Made by a program: the position numbers and the translations under genes. This document shows, piece by piece, positions 16,847 through 25,656 of a stretch of 64,000 bases of DNA. Each line of letters starts with the position of its first letter. Within the stretch, counting starts at the first letter, position 1. Source of the stretch: Comamonas piscis (GTDB lineage Bacteria > Pseudomonadota > Gammaproteobacteria > Burkholderiales > Burkholderiaceae_C); assembly GCF_014109725.1 (NCBI RefSeq), contig NZ_CP058554.1, positions 4,960,001 to 5,024,000 on the forward strand, in the 5' to 3' direction. The notes beneath the pieces were generated by a model. The model was not told where the DNA came from, ran no database searches, and was given only the letters and a program-made list of their open reading frames with translations.

Positions 16847-18349
16847 TTAAGGAGCGACAGCAGGAGCAGCGTAGCGGTGTGGCCAGGTGATACCGTAGGT
16901 ACCGCTGAAGCCGTTAGCCAGGCCGCCGCTGTTGGACAGCTTGATGAAGGACGAGCCAACCACTGGCAGCGAGTTGGTGTAGCTGATAGCGCCCCAACCG
17001 TTTTGGTAGTCAACGTTCACGTTGGTACGAGCAACGGAAGCACCCAGCACCGAGGTGCCAGCTGCGTCGTTGAACGACAGCACGTTCACTTCGCCGCAGA
17101 AGTCCAGACCCTTCAGGGTGCTAGGCGAGATCACAGCACCATTCTTCTTGGATTGCTCTTCGCGATCCCAGAAGGTGTAGGAGTTGGTGGTCGCGCAGAT
17201 CAGACCGTTGTTAGCGTTCACGTAGGTGTTGGCTTCGGTGAAGAAACCACCCACGCCGTCGTTGAACACGCGGTAGCCAGCATCCGTAGGCTTCTTGGTG
17301 TAGTCAGCGCCAACGCTGTAACGACGGGTAGGCATGGACAGCACCCAGTCAGTCTTAGCATTGATACCGGTATCCAGAGCATACTGGTTCGACACACCGC
17401 TGTTGGACAGCGAGGTGGTCAGATCGGTAGCTTGGTCTTCTGGGGTACCAGTAGTAGCCAGGTAAGGCGTCGACAGGTCTGGGAAGTCGAAGTTCACAGC
17501 CTTGACCATGCCTTGTTGCAGCAGCGGGTCAGCGGTCAGATCAGCCACGTTCGCAGCAGTAGCAGCGGAGTTCGTTGCGTCTTGTGGGAACAGCACGAAG
17601 TTACCGCGGCCATTGCCACCGGTTGCAGCGATAGCGGTAGCAGCACCCGAGAACGTGGTGGTTTGGTTCACGTTCAGGATGTACCAGTCAGCAGTCAGCT
17701 TGCCCGATGGGGTTTCGAAGCCCATGGTCTTAGCTGCGGTAACGCTGTCAACATCGGTTGGGTTGATGTTCAGCGTTGCGTCCAGAACGGTGCTGGTGCA
17801 AGGTGCAACGCCAGCAACGTGCTTGGTGGCCTTGTACATGTCGGTAGCAGTACCGGTGATGTCAGCCATGTTCAGGATTTCGATGTAACCTTCCTTGGTC
17901 TGGGCAGCGGTAGCACCAGATGGCAGGCGGTCGGTCACGAATTGAACTTGCTGGCCACGGATATCGGGCAGCGTGCAGCTCTTGTCGTTGGTCAGGAAGT
18001 ACGAACCATTTTCGTTACCTTGCACCGAACCGGTCCATACGTCGCCAGGCGACAGGAACACGGTAAAGTCCAAGATATCGTCAGAGTTAGCAGCGCCACG
18101 GAAACGCACCTTCAGGGCCTTGCCGTTGACGGTGTCGGTGTTCACCACGTGGAACACGGACATGTTGTCGTTTTGCGAGGTGAAGTAAGGCACCACCAGA
18201 ATGTGGCCTGCACCGCCTTCAGCACGGACCAACGTGGTCGCGTCTGGCTGAACCATCGTCGAGTTAGGGAACGTTTGGGCCGAGGCAGCGCCTGCGAAAC
18301 CACCAATCATGGCGGCCGCAATGCTCAGTGCCAGAACATTTTTCTTCAT
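16847..18349 (-). CDS. Secreted/surface protein of unknown function, probably abundant
   Basis: A 500-residue protein with a clear Sec signal peptide (MKKNVLALSIAAAMIGGFAG, cleavage after ASAQ near residue 25). The mature part is Thr/Asn/Ser/Gly-rich with repeated short beta-strand-like segments, includes AGHILVVPYFTSQNDNMSVF early on, has four cysteines and ends in PAVAP rather than the terminal Phe of usual outer-membrane barrels. Start ATG 18349 has GGAG 7 nt upstream. Codons such as CGT, GGT and AAC/TTC preference, a near-consensus promoter and a strong terminator all suggest high expression. I know similar Comamonadaceae proteins only as 'cell surface protein'; function not assigned. Confidence 0.75.
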   Translation of the reverse strand: MKKNVLALSIAAAMIGGFAGAASAQTFPNSTMVQPDATTLVRAEGGAGHILVVPYFTSQNDNMSVFHVVNTDTVNGKALKVRFRGAANSDDILDFTVFLSPGDVWTGSVQGNENGSYFLTNDKSCTLPDIRGQQVQFVTDRLPSGATAAQTKEGYIEILNMADITGTATDMYKATKHVAGVAPCTSTVLDATLNINPTDVDSVTAAKTMGFETPSGKLTADWYILNVNQTTTFSGAATAIAATGGNGRGNFVLFPQDATNSAATAANVADLTADPLLQQGMVKAVNFDFPDLSTPYLATTGTPEDQATDLTTSLSNSGVSNQYALDTGINAKTDWVLSMPTRRYSVGADYTKKPTDAGYRVFNDGVGGFFTEANTYVNANNGLICATTNSYTFWDREEQSKKNGAVISPSTLKGLDFCGEVNVLSFNDAAGTSVLGASVARTNVNVDYQNGWGAISYTNSLPVVGSSFIKLSNSGGLANGFSGTYGITWPHRYAAPAVAP

Positions 18350-18410
18350 AAACACACTCCAGTTAAAAAAAGTTAGTCAGCGCAACTACCACGATTGTTT
18401 ACGCTAAGAA

Positions 18411-18440
18411 ATAATAGCATAGCGCTCACGGGGTTTGCAA
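18411..18440 (-). promoter_or_regulatory. Predicted sigma70 promoter of the surface-protein gene
   Basis: On the minus strand TTGCAA (18440-18435) and TATTAT (18416-18411) are separated by 18 bp, matching -35 and -10 boxes at 4/6 and 5/6 positions. Transcription would begin near 18404, giving a leader of about 55 nt before the GGAG ribosome site at 18360-18357. Confidence 0.5.
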
Positions 18441-18527
18441 AGCAAGCAGACTGTTTTTTTTAGCGGCCTGTTGAGTATTTACAACAGACAACTGTGTACA
18501 GATAGTCTTGCCAGCAATCCTAGAGCA

Positions 18528-18944
18528 TCAAGGTGCCTGGTAGAGATTCCACCGACCGTCTTCGAGCAACCAAGTTTGCTGCGAATACATGTCAATGGTA
18601 CCCATTTTTCGGCCTGGAATGGGAGGGTTGACACTCAAATTCACACCGACCTCGCACTTTTCGGCTTCGCAAGTCACCTTCTTCACCTTGGCCGCAACAG
18701 CGAAGGTCGCCATATAGTTCTTGGCGAAGCCCTTCTCATCGACGGCCATGCGGAAGGCCTCATTCATATAGCTGCGGGTTTTGCCCACATCGCCTTTGAG
18801 GCGTGCATCCCAATAGCCTTGGGCACGCTTGGCGACAGCCTGCTCAGGAGGATCCGGCTGGAAAGCGGCGCAGGCCACCAGAGAGGCTGCAGCGCCAATT
18901 GCAAACAAAGCTTTCGCAGATTGAATCAGAATATTAGAAGTCAT
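18528..18944 (-). CDS. Small lipoprotein downstream of gspD
   Basis: A 138-residue putative lipoprotein: hydrophobic signal with lipobox SLVAC (Cys at residue 25), then a small domain of about 110 residues with an NTF2/SnoaL-like look (YWDARLKGDVGKTRSYM) and two nearby cysteines (TCEAEKCE). It begins 27 bp after the gspD stop on the same strand, so it is probably the last gene of the T2SS operon. Many secretins need a lipoprotein pilotin to reach the outer membrane, and this is the only candidate here; that role is a guess from position. Confidence 0.7.
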   Translation of the reverse strand: MTSNILIQSAKALFAIGAAASLVACAAFQPDPPEQAVAKRAQGYWDARLKGDVGKTRSYMNEAFRMAVDEKGFAKNYMATFAVAAKVKKVTCEAEKCEVGVNLSVNPPIPGRKMGTIDMYSQQTWLLEDGRWNLYQAP

Positions 18945-18971
18945 TTTTCAATATCTTTACAACATAATTTA

Positions 18972-21419
18972 TTACTGTGCCTGTACTGGCTGTACAGGGG
19001 CTACGCGCGATGCAGGAGCGGGCGCGTTGTTGGCACGGGTCAGCAGGTCATCATCGTTCAAACCACGCAGTCGGTCTCGCAGCTCTTCGCTGACTTCGCG
19101 CACATCGACATCGGTACGCACCACACGAGGCGTCATCACGAGCAAAAGTTCCGTCCGCGCACTATTTCGGGTAGTGCTGCTGAAGGCCTTGCCGATGATC
19201 GGGATGTCCTTCAGCAAAGGAATGCCCGAGTCGGAAACTTCATTCCTGTCTCTGATCAAGCCGCCCATCACAATCGACTCACCAGAACGCACGGCCAGCT
19301 TGCTGGTCAGTTGGCGGTTGGAAAACTTGGTCTGCTGGGATGCAGCGTCAATACCTGCACTGTCGATGACCGACTGGTCGATCTGCAGACTCACCATATT
19401 GCCGGAATTGACCGAAGGCGTGACATTCAGAATCACACCGGTGTCCTTGAGCTGGTAGTTATCCGACAAAAAGCTGGTTGAGGTGATGGTGCTGCTGACC
19501 TTCACTGGAATTTGCTCGCCCACCGAAATGGAGGCGGGGTGGTTGTCCATCACCATGACGGAAGGGCTCGACAACATCTTGACCTGCCCCTGTCCCGCGA
19601 CGGCGCTCAAGCGCGCGGCGATATCACCTCCGCTATTGAACAACGAATAGGTGAAGTTGCCCGCTGCGGCAGCAACCGTGCCAGGAGTCGTGTTGTTCAA
19701 AGTGCCAAGGCTGCCGGTGCCAGAGTAATCGCGGCCTCCAATGCCGCTGTTGCGGAACAACCATTCCACACCGTACGCCAGATTGTCATTGAGTGTCACC
19801 TCAATGATGCTTGCCTCGATCAGCACCTGGATAGGCGCCACATCCAGGCGTTTGAGCGAGGACTCGATCTTGCGGAACTGCGAGCCAGTGGACCAGACCA
19901 GGATGGTGTTGTTGAATTCATCGGCCACCACGCGGATATCGCCAATGGCGGTAGCAGTGACGGTAGGGGTACCTCCCTGCTGCTGGGAATTTCCGCTGTT
20001 GCCAAACCGGTTGCCGTTGTTGTTGCCGAAGCCCGAGGAGAAGCCCGAGCTGCCGCCGAAGCTGTTGAAACCGCCGCCAAAGCGGTTGTTGTTATTGTTA
20101 TTGTTGTTGACGCCGTTCAGACCCGGAGCGACACCCGAAGTCATGTTGCCGCCGGCGCCCTGCTGGCCACCAAAAATGCCATTGAGCACCTGGGCCAGGT
20201 ATTTGGCGTTGCCGTTTTGCACACGGTAGACGTACAGCTCGGGCTCGCTGCCGCCATAACCTGGCACATCAAGGCGACGAATCCAGCGCTCGGCCTCGTC
20301 CAGGTAGGAAGCGCGTGGTGTGATCACCATCAGTGCGTTGAGGCGCGGGATCGGCAGCACACGCAGCGCTCCAAACAGCGGGTTGGAATCGCCCAGCGAG
20401 GTCAGCAGCGCAGCCGCAGCGGCGGCGTTACCGCTAAGCTGGCTGTTGGCAGTACCGCCAGCGGCGGTACCCGCCGCTTGGCCTGGCCGACGCGCGGCAG
20501 CGGCGCTGGCAGATCCGCCGGCGATGCCAGCCGACCCAGCGCCGCCTTGGCCCTGCGCCGCTTGGCCGCCGCCACCATTGACCATCTGCAGCGCAGCGCT
20601 GACTTCTTCAATCGATGCATGCTTGAGCGGGTAGATGCCCACGGACATGCCCTTGAGCAGGTCCACGTCAAAGGTCTTGACCATCTCCATCCAGCCCTCG
20701 GACTGGGTACGCGTGCCTTGCATGATCAGCACATTGCGTACGGTGTCCACCTTGATCAGCGCTTCACCAGGGATGATGGGCTTGAGGATGTTGGACATCT
20801 CGGTAGCGCCGATGTATTGCAGCGGGACCACGATCACGCCATAGCCGGGTGCCATGCTGCCAGGGGCACCGGCCATGCGCACATTGCCGACCAAGCTACG
20901 CAGCACCTCGGGCTTGCCGACCTGGTAGGTACCACGGGCATCGCGCACCATCGCCAGGCCATTGGCCTGCAAGGCCGCTTCCAGCAAGAACACGGCCTTG
21001 TCCGGATCAATCGGCTTGGGCGTTGTCAAGGTCACCGTGCCTTGCAGCGGCGGGTGCATCACGTAATCGATCTTGAGGATATCGCCCAGCACCGTGCGCA
21101 CCACCTCGGCCACCGGCGCCTCTTCAAAACGGAAGCTGACCGGCGCACCACCAGTGATCGGGGTGGACTTGTCGATGTTGAGCAGCTTGTCCGTGCCGCG
21201 TAGCACGCGGGGTTCGGTCGATTCCTCTCCTTCATCGCCGCCGATTTTGGGGCCGATCATGATATTGGGCGCTTGAATGACGGGCAGAGAGCCGTTGGCT
21301 TGCACTGCAGGCTGGGCAGACGGCTGGGCTGCCGCTGTTTGCGCATGGAGCGGCAGCAGCATGCCCATCTGGCCCAATGCAACTACCAGCGCCGTCTTGA
21401 AAAATACGGGAGACTTCAT
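18972..21419 (-). CDS. gspD: Type II secretion system secretin GspD
   Basis: The outer-membrane channel of the T2SS. The 815-residue precursor has a signal peptide (cleavage near LHAQT, 27), an N0 domain (VSFRFEEAPVAEVVRTVLGD), N1-N3 domains with secretin repeats (VVPLQYIGATEMSNILKPII; YPLKHASIEEVSAAL; YRVQNGNAKYLAQVLNGIF), and a C-terminal secretin core from about 570 to 770 with VMDNHPASISVGEQIPVK and RDRNEVSDSGIPLLKDIP. Two low-complexity inserts are unusual: Gly/Ala-rich at about 290-345 and Asn/Gly/Ser-rich at about 425-500, including eight consecutive Asn. Last structural gene of the operon, 44 bp after the GspC-like gene. Confidence 0.96.
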   Translation of the reverse strand: MKSPVFFKTALVVALGQMGMLLPLHAQTAAAQPSAQPAVQANGSLPVIQAPNIMIGPKIGGDEGEESTEPRVLRGTDKLLNIDKSTPITGGAPVSFRFEEAPVAEVVRTVLGDILKIDYVMHPPLQGTVTLTTPKPIDPDKAVFLLEAALQANGLAMVRDARGTYQVGKPEVLRSLVGNVRMAGAPGSMAPGYGVIVVPLQYIGATEMSNILKPIIPGEALIKVDTVRNVLIMQGTRTQSEGWMEMVKTFDVDLLKGMSVGIYPLKHASIEEVSAALQMVNGGGGQAAQGQGGAGSAGIAGGSASAAAARRPGQAAGTAAGGTANSQLSGNAAAAAALLTSLGDSNPLFGALRVLPIPRLNALMVITPRASYLDEAERWIRRLDVPGYGGSEPELYVYRVQNGNAKYLAQVLNGIFGGQQGAGGNMTSGVAPGLNGVNNNNNNNNRFGGGFNSFGGSSGFSSGFGNNNGNRFGNSGNSQQQGGTPTVTATAIGDIRVVADEFNNTILVWSTGSQFRKIESSLKRLDVAPIQVLIEASIIEVTLNDNLAYGVEWLFRNSGIGGRDYSGTGSLGTLNNTTPGTVAAAAGNFTYSLFNSGGDIAARLSAVAGQGQVKMLSSPSVMVMDNHPASISVGEQIPVKVSSTITSTSFLSDNYQLKDTGVILNVTPSVNSGNMVSLQIDQSVIDSAGIDAASQQTKFSNRQLTSKLAVRSGESIVMGGLIRDRNEVSDSGIPLLKDIPIIGKAFSSTTRNSARTELLLVMTPRVVRTDVDVREVSEELRDRLRGLNDDDLLTRANNAPAPASRVAPVQPVQAQ
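20085..20108 (-). repeat. Asn-codon trinucleotide run inside gspD
   Basis: Eight consecutive AAC/AAT codons on the minus strand, with order GTT GTT GTT ATT GTT ATT GTT GTT on the plus strand, inside the Asn/Gly-rich linker of the secretin. Mixed codons limit slippage, but the tract is a possible length-variable site. Confidence 0.8.
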
Positions 21420-21462
21420 GGTTCTAACCCTAGGATCTATCTATTTATAGAGATTGCCACGC

Positions 21463-22104
21463 TCAAGGGCGCTGGACAGCGGTAGAGCCGCCGATGCTTG
21501 CGCGACGACGGGGTGGTGGAGTGTCGGTACCGGCTGGTGGCTGTGAGGCCCGTTGGGGCACAGCTCGCTGCGGCACACTGGGTTCTGGCGCAGGGGTGTA
21601 GCCTTGCTGCAGCTTGCCCTTTTGCAAAGCGATTTCTTTGGTCACGCTACCGCGGGTGAAATACACCCGGTTATCAGCGACCGAGCTCAAGGTCCAGCCG
21701 TCGAGCTTGCCACGCAAAGGCAAGGATTTGTCCTTGCCCTGGAATTTGATGATGACACCGCCACTCTTGCCATCCTCACTGACATAAACGCCGCTCAGCA
21801 CGGCATCGGCCAGGTAATCCGGTGGGGGTGGAGGCGCCTCGGCCGCCGCTACAGGAGGCGGTGGGGGTGGGCGGCGAGTTGGCGAGAACAGCGGGCGATC
21901 CAGCATCGCCAAAAACTGGCTGTGGTCCATCGCCTGCGCCTTGCCCAAGCGGGGCACGATGTCGTCCAGATTGGCCTTTTGCCCTCTGGGCATTTCCCAG
22001 TGCACATCTTTCAGTCCACCATTGGGCGTCAACCACATCCAGGCCAGCAACAAGGCGAGCGCAACATTGGCCGCAATCAGAATGCCACTTGTATAGCGCT
22101 TCAT
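21463..22104 (-). CDS. GspC-like T2SS inner-membrane protein
   Basis: A 213-residue protein with one N-terminal membrane helix (SGILIAANVALALLLAWMW), the segment LDRPLFSPTRRP followed by a polyproline stretch, and a small beta domain at about 95-175 (LADAVLSGVYVSEDGKSG to VYFTRGSVTKEIAL) that looks like the GspC homology region which docks the GspD N0 domain. There is no PDZ or coiled-coil tail; the C-terminus is Pro/Arg-rich. It sits between gspM and gspD, overlapping gspM by 4 nt, rather than at the head of the operon where gspC normally lies. Could also be labelled GspN by position. Confidence 0.75.
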   Translation of the reverse strand: MKRYTSGILIAANVALALLLAWMWLTPNGGLKDVHWEMPRGQKANLDDIVPRLGKAQAMDHSQFLAMLDRPLFSPTRRPPPPPPVAAAEAPPPPPDYLADAVLSGVYVSEDGKSGGVIIKFQGKDKSLPLRGKLDGWTLSSVADNRVYFTRGSVTKEIALQKGKLQQGYTPAPEPSVPQRAVPQRASQPPAGTDTPPPRRRASIGGSTAVQRP

Positions 22105-22667
22105 GGACGCTCCCTCAACACGCTCAAGGTCAGCTGAAGGGTCAGCCGAGGCGTGGTCTTCTCATTCATCACCTGCAAGGTTCCCTGGTTTCTGACTTCC
22201 ACATCGGCCAGCAGCATCACCGGCAGTTGCTCGTTCAGCACGGCCAGCGCACTGTCCACGGCCAGTAGGTCACCTTCGGCCCGGACCGACAGCGGAATGC
22301 GGTCAAAACCCTTTTCTTCTTTAGCCGGCAGCACTTGGCTGCTGACCACGGTCAGCCCAGCGGTGGTCAAGAGACTGCGCACTTTCTGCTGCACGGCATT
22401 GCCGGTCTGTGCCACATCCTGGCTGCTGGGGTAAATATAGTCGGCGCGGATCTGCAAGGCACGTTCCAGCGACTGGTCAATCTCTTCACGCTGCAGATCG
22501 AGACCACGCAGACGTGCATAGCGGGGTTCAACCGTTGCCAAGGTCGACTGCGCCCAGAGGTGCTTGCTGACGACAAAGCTGCCCAGCGCTGCCAAAGGCA
22601 GCAGGACCAGCAGCGCGGTGGCCACCAGAATCAGCATTTCTTTGCGATTGGGACGGGTAACAATCAT
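22101..22667 (-). CDS. gspM: Type II secretion system protein GspM
   Basis: A 188-residue bitopic inner-membrane protein with a short cytoplasmic N-terminus, a membrane helix at about 12-34 and a periplasmic ferredoxin-like domain, as in the short GspM/GspMb class. It pairs with GspL in the assembly platform. Adjacent to gspL with a 4-nt overlap and to the GspC-like gene with a 4-nt overlap. The family is diverse, so part of the call rests on gene order. Confidence 0.85.
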   Translation of the reverse strand: MIVTRPNRKEMLILVATALLVLLPLAALGSFVVSKHLWAQSTLATVEPRYARLRGLDLQREEIDQSLERALQIRADYIYPSSQDVAQTGNAVQQKVRSLLTTAGLTVVSSQVLPAKEEKGFDRIPLSVRAEGDLLAVDSALAVLNEQLPVMLLADVEVRNQGTLQVMNEKTTPRLTLQLTLSVLRERP

Positions 22668-24052
22668 GGCTTTTTCCCTCCTGCATCTGGGGGAGGGGTA
22701 ACGGATCCACCCAATGTGGCCCGGGGCGCACTGCCCCCGAGAGTGGCCTTGGATGGCGGACGTGGGGCTTGGCCGGGTGCAGTGGCAGCCGCAGCCGTAT
22801 TTGCGGGGGGTGGGCTAGCTGGCGCAACAGCGTTCGCCGATGATGGCGCAGGAGGCTGTGGTGGCGCAGCAGCAGGCGCTGTACCTTGCGTCGCCGGCAA
22901 CAACGTGCCCGCGGCGGCGTCAATGGAAGCATTGGACTGCTCTGCAACTTGCGTTTTGACAGCCGCCTCTACCTCTTGCACGGTCTTGGGGCCAAATACC
23001 TTGGCATCCAGTCCCAGCTCGATGGTGAAACTCTCTTTGTTGCCAGCGCCTATGCGCGTGGCAGCACTCGGCGCCCGCACATCCTTGACGCCATCCTGGT
23101 TGCTCAGTTTTTGCATCAAGGCCGAGGCATTCTCGGTCAAACCGGAAATCGTCACCTTGCTGCTCTGGATGCGGACCGATTGCAAGGCCGTATCGTCAGG
23201 CAGTACATGGGTCAGCATGCTGAGCACCTGTACCCCATCGATGCGTTCGCCCAGCAACTCCGCCAAGCCGCCGACCTTGTCAGCGCTCTGCATCAAGGTC
23301 TCGCGCTTGGCCACCACATCCTTGGTCTTGGCCGCCATGCCCTCATAGGCATGCACCGCCTCAATCGCGCGCATGCGCAGCTGCGCCGTGGGCGTGGCGG
23401 CAATGGCGGCCAGCAGCAATACCGCCAGTGCGACACCGCTGACGTTCCACCACAGCCGCTTGCGGCCCCAGGCAAAGCGCGCCTGCTCGCCAAAGCCCTG
23501 GAACACCACCGGGTGGCGATCAGGGGCAAACACCCACACTTCGGGCTGCTCCAAAGACTCGGCCTTGGACTGCGCCTTCAGCGTTTGCAAATGCAGCTGC
23601 TGGGCCACCTGCGCTTGCAGATAGGGCTCGGTCTGGGTTCTGGAGGCCAAGACCACCAGCAATTTCACACCCTTGCTGCTGCGACTCAGCTCGGTGAAGC
23701 CCCAGAGCAGGTCATCTGCCGCAAAGGGGCTGATCGCCTGCACTTCCAGCTCGGCAGCACTGGCGCAATCTTGCGGATCCAGTGCGGGCAGTGCCACGGT
23801 CTTGCGCAAGACCATGTGCTCAGGCAGTTCCACCGCCCAAAACACAGGCTCCCGCCCCGGCTTGGCTACCAGTTCGCCGCTCTCCCACACCACGGTGGGC
23901 GCGCCTTCGGCGGGCACCAAACGCAGCATCTGCTCGGGCCGCAGCCACGACAGCGGCGGCCACTGCGGCGCTCGGCGCCAGGTTTTTAAAATATCGGCCT
24001 TGAGCTGGTTCAGATCCAGCCCAAAAAAGCGCGATTCAGTTGAAATTGCCAT
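22664..24052 (-). CDS. gspL: Type II secretion system protein GspL
   Basis: A 462-residue platform protein: a cytoplasmic actin-like N-terminal domain (1-200) that contacts the GspE ATPase, one membrane helix near 215-235 (VALAVLLLAAIAATP), and a periplasmic PilN-like domain to about 370. The last 80-90 residues are an Ala/Pro-rich tail with the repeat ATLGGS (twice or more), not part of the usual family. The gene follows gspK by 18 bp and overlaps gspM. Confidence 0.88.
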   Translation of the reverse strand: MAISTESRFFGLDLNQLKADILKTWRRAPQWPPLSWLRPEQMLRLVPAEGAPTVVWESGELVAKPGREPVFWAVELPEHMVLRKTVALPALDPQDCASAAELEVQAISPFAADDLLWGFTELSRSSKGVKLLVVLASRTQTEPYLQAQVAQQLHLQTLKAQSKAESLEQPEVWVFAPDRHPVVFQGFGEQARFAWGRKRLWWNVSGVALAVLLLAAIAATPTAQLRMRAIEAVHAYEGMAAKTKDVVAKRETLMQSADKVGGLAELLGERIDGVQVLSMLTHVLPDDTALQSVRIQSSKVTISGLTENASALMQKLSNQDGVKDVRAPSAATRIGAGNKESFTIELGLDAKVFGPKTVQEVEAAVKTQVAEQSNASIDAAAGTLLPATQGTAPAAAPPQPPAPSSANAVAPASPPPANTAAAATAPGQAPRPPSKATLGGSAPRATLGGSVTPPPDAGGKKP

Positions 24053-24070
24053 AAGGGTTCTTTGCTTCGA

Positions 24071-24937
24071 TCAGGATGCTGGCTGCAGCATCTGGCGCGC
24101 CTCAAACGTGTACCAAGGCAGGCCATCTCGCGTTCTGGCCCCAAAGTACACACTGCGATCTACGAGAAAAATACGTCCGTCTGCCATCGGAACCTGTGCT
24201 GTGATCCGGTAACGGCGCTGCGCACCGCCTGGGCGGGCCAGGTTGGCATCCAGGCCGGTGGTATCCAATCCTGGCTGACCACGCGACGCAGCAATGCGGG
24301 CCGCGATTCCCTCGTCGCCATTGGCCAGCACCCGCAACACCAGCGGCGGCGCCGCCAGCGGATTGACCGTTGCGCCCCCCGAGCCTGAGGTGGCTGCCGT
24401 GACCAAGGGCGCGAGTCTAGCATAGAGGTCGTAATCGATACCGGGCACCTGCATCAGGTCTTCTATCGCTTCAAAACGCTCGGGCCGGCGGCCATCCAGC
24501 GAGGCGCGTTCACGCCGGTCCAGGATGGCAATGGCCAGCTCTTGCGCCGCGCCATCAGGCATGCCTCCACCCACGCTCAACAAGGCATTTAGCAGCGGCA
24601 GCGATGCCCCATTGATATTGATCAGGCCATTGAGGGGCATCACGCTGACCGCCACCTGCGTGCCCTGGTAACTGACCGAGGTCTCGGTGGTTTCTTGCAA
24701 GATCGTGCGGTCGGCTGCCAGTTGCTGCAACACCATGACGACGGCTGCATCGCCCACCGCCTGCGCGGTGACCTTGTCCTTGGCCACGCCAATCATCTTG
24801 GCTTCCTGGCGCACCACACCACTGACCCCGGTGACCATCAGGCTGAGTGCTGCCACCAGCCACAGCACGGCAATCAAGGCCATACCTTGTTGCGGTGGCG
24901 CCAGCGTGGCGCGTTGTTGCACGGCTGCGCGCATCAT
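24071..24937 (-). CDS. gspK: Type II secretion minor pseudopilin GspK
   Basis: A 288-residue pseudopilin. The prepilin site is QQG/MALIAVLWLVAALSL near residue 18, and as in other GspK proteins the Glu at mature position 5 is absent (Ala here), so it can sit at the pilus tip. A large soluble domain follows with the SAM-like region IEDLMQVPGIDYDLYARL. It starts within gspJ (4-nt overlap). Confidence 0.93.
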   Translation of the reverse strand: MMRAAVQQRATLAPPQQGMALIAVLWLVAALSLMVTGVSGVVRQEAKMIGVAKDKVTAQAVGDAAVVMVLQQLAADRTILQETTETSVSYQGTQVAVSVMPLNGLININGASLPLLNALLSVGGGMPDGAAQELAIAILDRRERASLDGRRPERFEAIEDLMQVPGIDYDLYARLAPLVTAATSGSGGATVNPLAAPPLVLRVLANGDEGIAARIAASRGQPGLDTTGLDANLARPGGAQRRYRITAQVPMADGRIFLVDRSVYFGARTRDGLPWYTFEARQMLQPAS

Positions 24938-25656
24938 CCGGTCGAGCCTCCCAGGCTCGCGCCGCCACCGCTGCCGCGCGGGTCGCCCGCAGGCATCACG
25001 CGCAGCTGCACCACCACCGGCGCCAACACCGAGGTTTCAGTGGTCATTACCACCTGCACTGCCTGCGGCAGCTGGTCGACCACGCCCCAGTCACTGCCCC
25101 ATTGCGGTGGATCGATGCCTCCGTTGAGGTACTGGAAAGACAGACCGGTCGCATGCTGCAGCAGTGGGTAGGTTTGTGCCGCACCCCATTCGGGCAAGGT
25201 CTGCTGGTCGATCCAGGGCAGGTAGCTCAAGATGACGGCGGGTGCACCGTCATAGCTGCCCATGGCCAGCCGGAAATGGTAGCGGCCACCCACGCCATAG
25301 CGTGCCGGCATCACCCCCACCCAGGTCATCGATTGACCAGCGCCTTCAAAGAAAAATGCCGAAGGCGCAGCGCTGAGCATGCCCTGCTGCTGCAAGCCCT
25401 GCACCCGTTTGGCGGAAATACGGCCTAATACGGCACGCAAAAAATCGGTACTGGCGCGCGATTCGTCCATGCGCTCAAGCCGGTTGTCGATACTGGTTTC
25501 GGTGCGGCCCATGGTGCCCATGGCACCAGCCAGACCTAAAACGATCAGCGACAGCAAGGACATGGCCACCAGCATCTCTACCAGCGTGAAGCCTGAGGCA
25601 AGACGCTGCGGGCCTGGGCAGCTAGCCTTGGTAAAAAGTGTGCGAATGCGGCTCAT
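24934..25656 (-). CDS. gspJ: Type II secretion minor pseudopilin GspJ
   Basis: A 240-residue pseudopilin with processing site ASG/FTLVEMLVAMSLLSLIV (Gly-1, Phe+1, Glu+5) after a 22-residue leader. The remainder is a beta-rich domain typical of GspJ, forming the tip complex with GspI and GspK. It overlaps gspI and gspK by 4 nt each, so the minor pseudopilins are translationally coupled. Confidence 0.92.
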   Translation of the reverse strand: MSRIRTLFTKASCPGPQRLASGFTLVEMLVAMSLLSLIVLGLAGAMGTMGRTETSIDNRLERMDESRASTDFLRAVLGRISAKRVQGLQQQGMLSAAPSAFFFEGAGQSMTWVGVMPARYGVGGRYHFRLAMGSYDGAPAVILSYLPWIDQQTLPEWGAAQTYPLLQHATGLSFQYLNGGIDPPQWGSDWGVVDQLPQAVQVVMTTETSVLAPVVVQLRVMPAGDPRGSGGGASLGGSTG

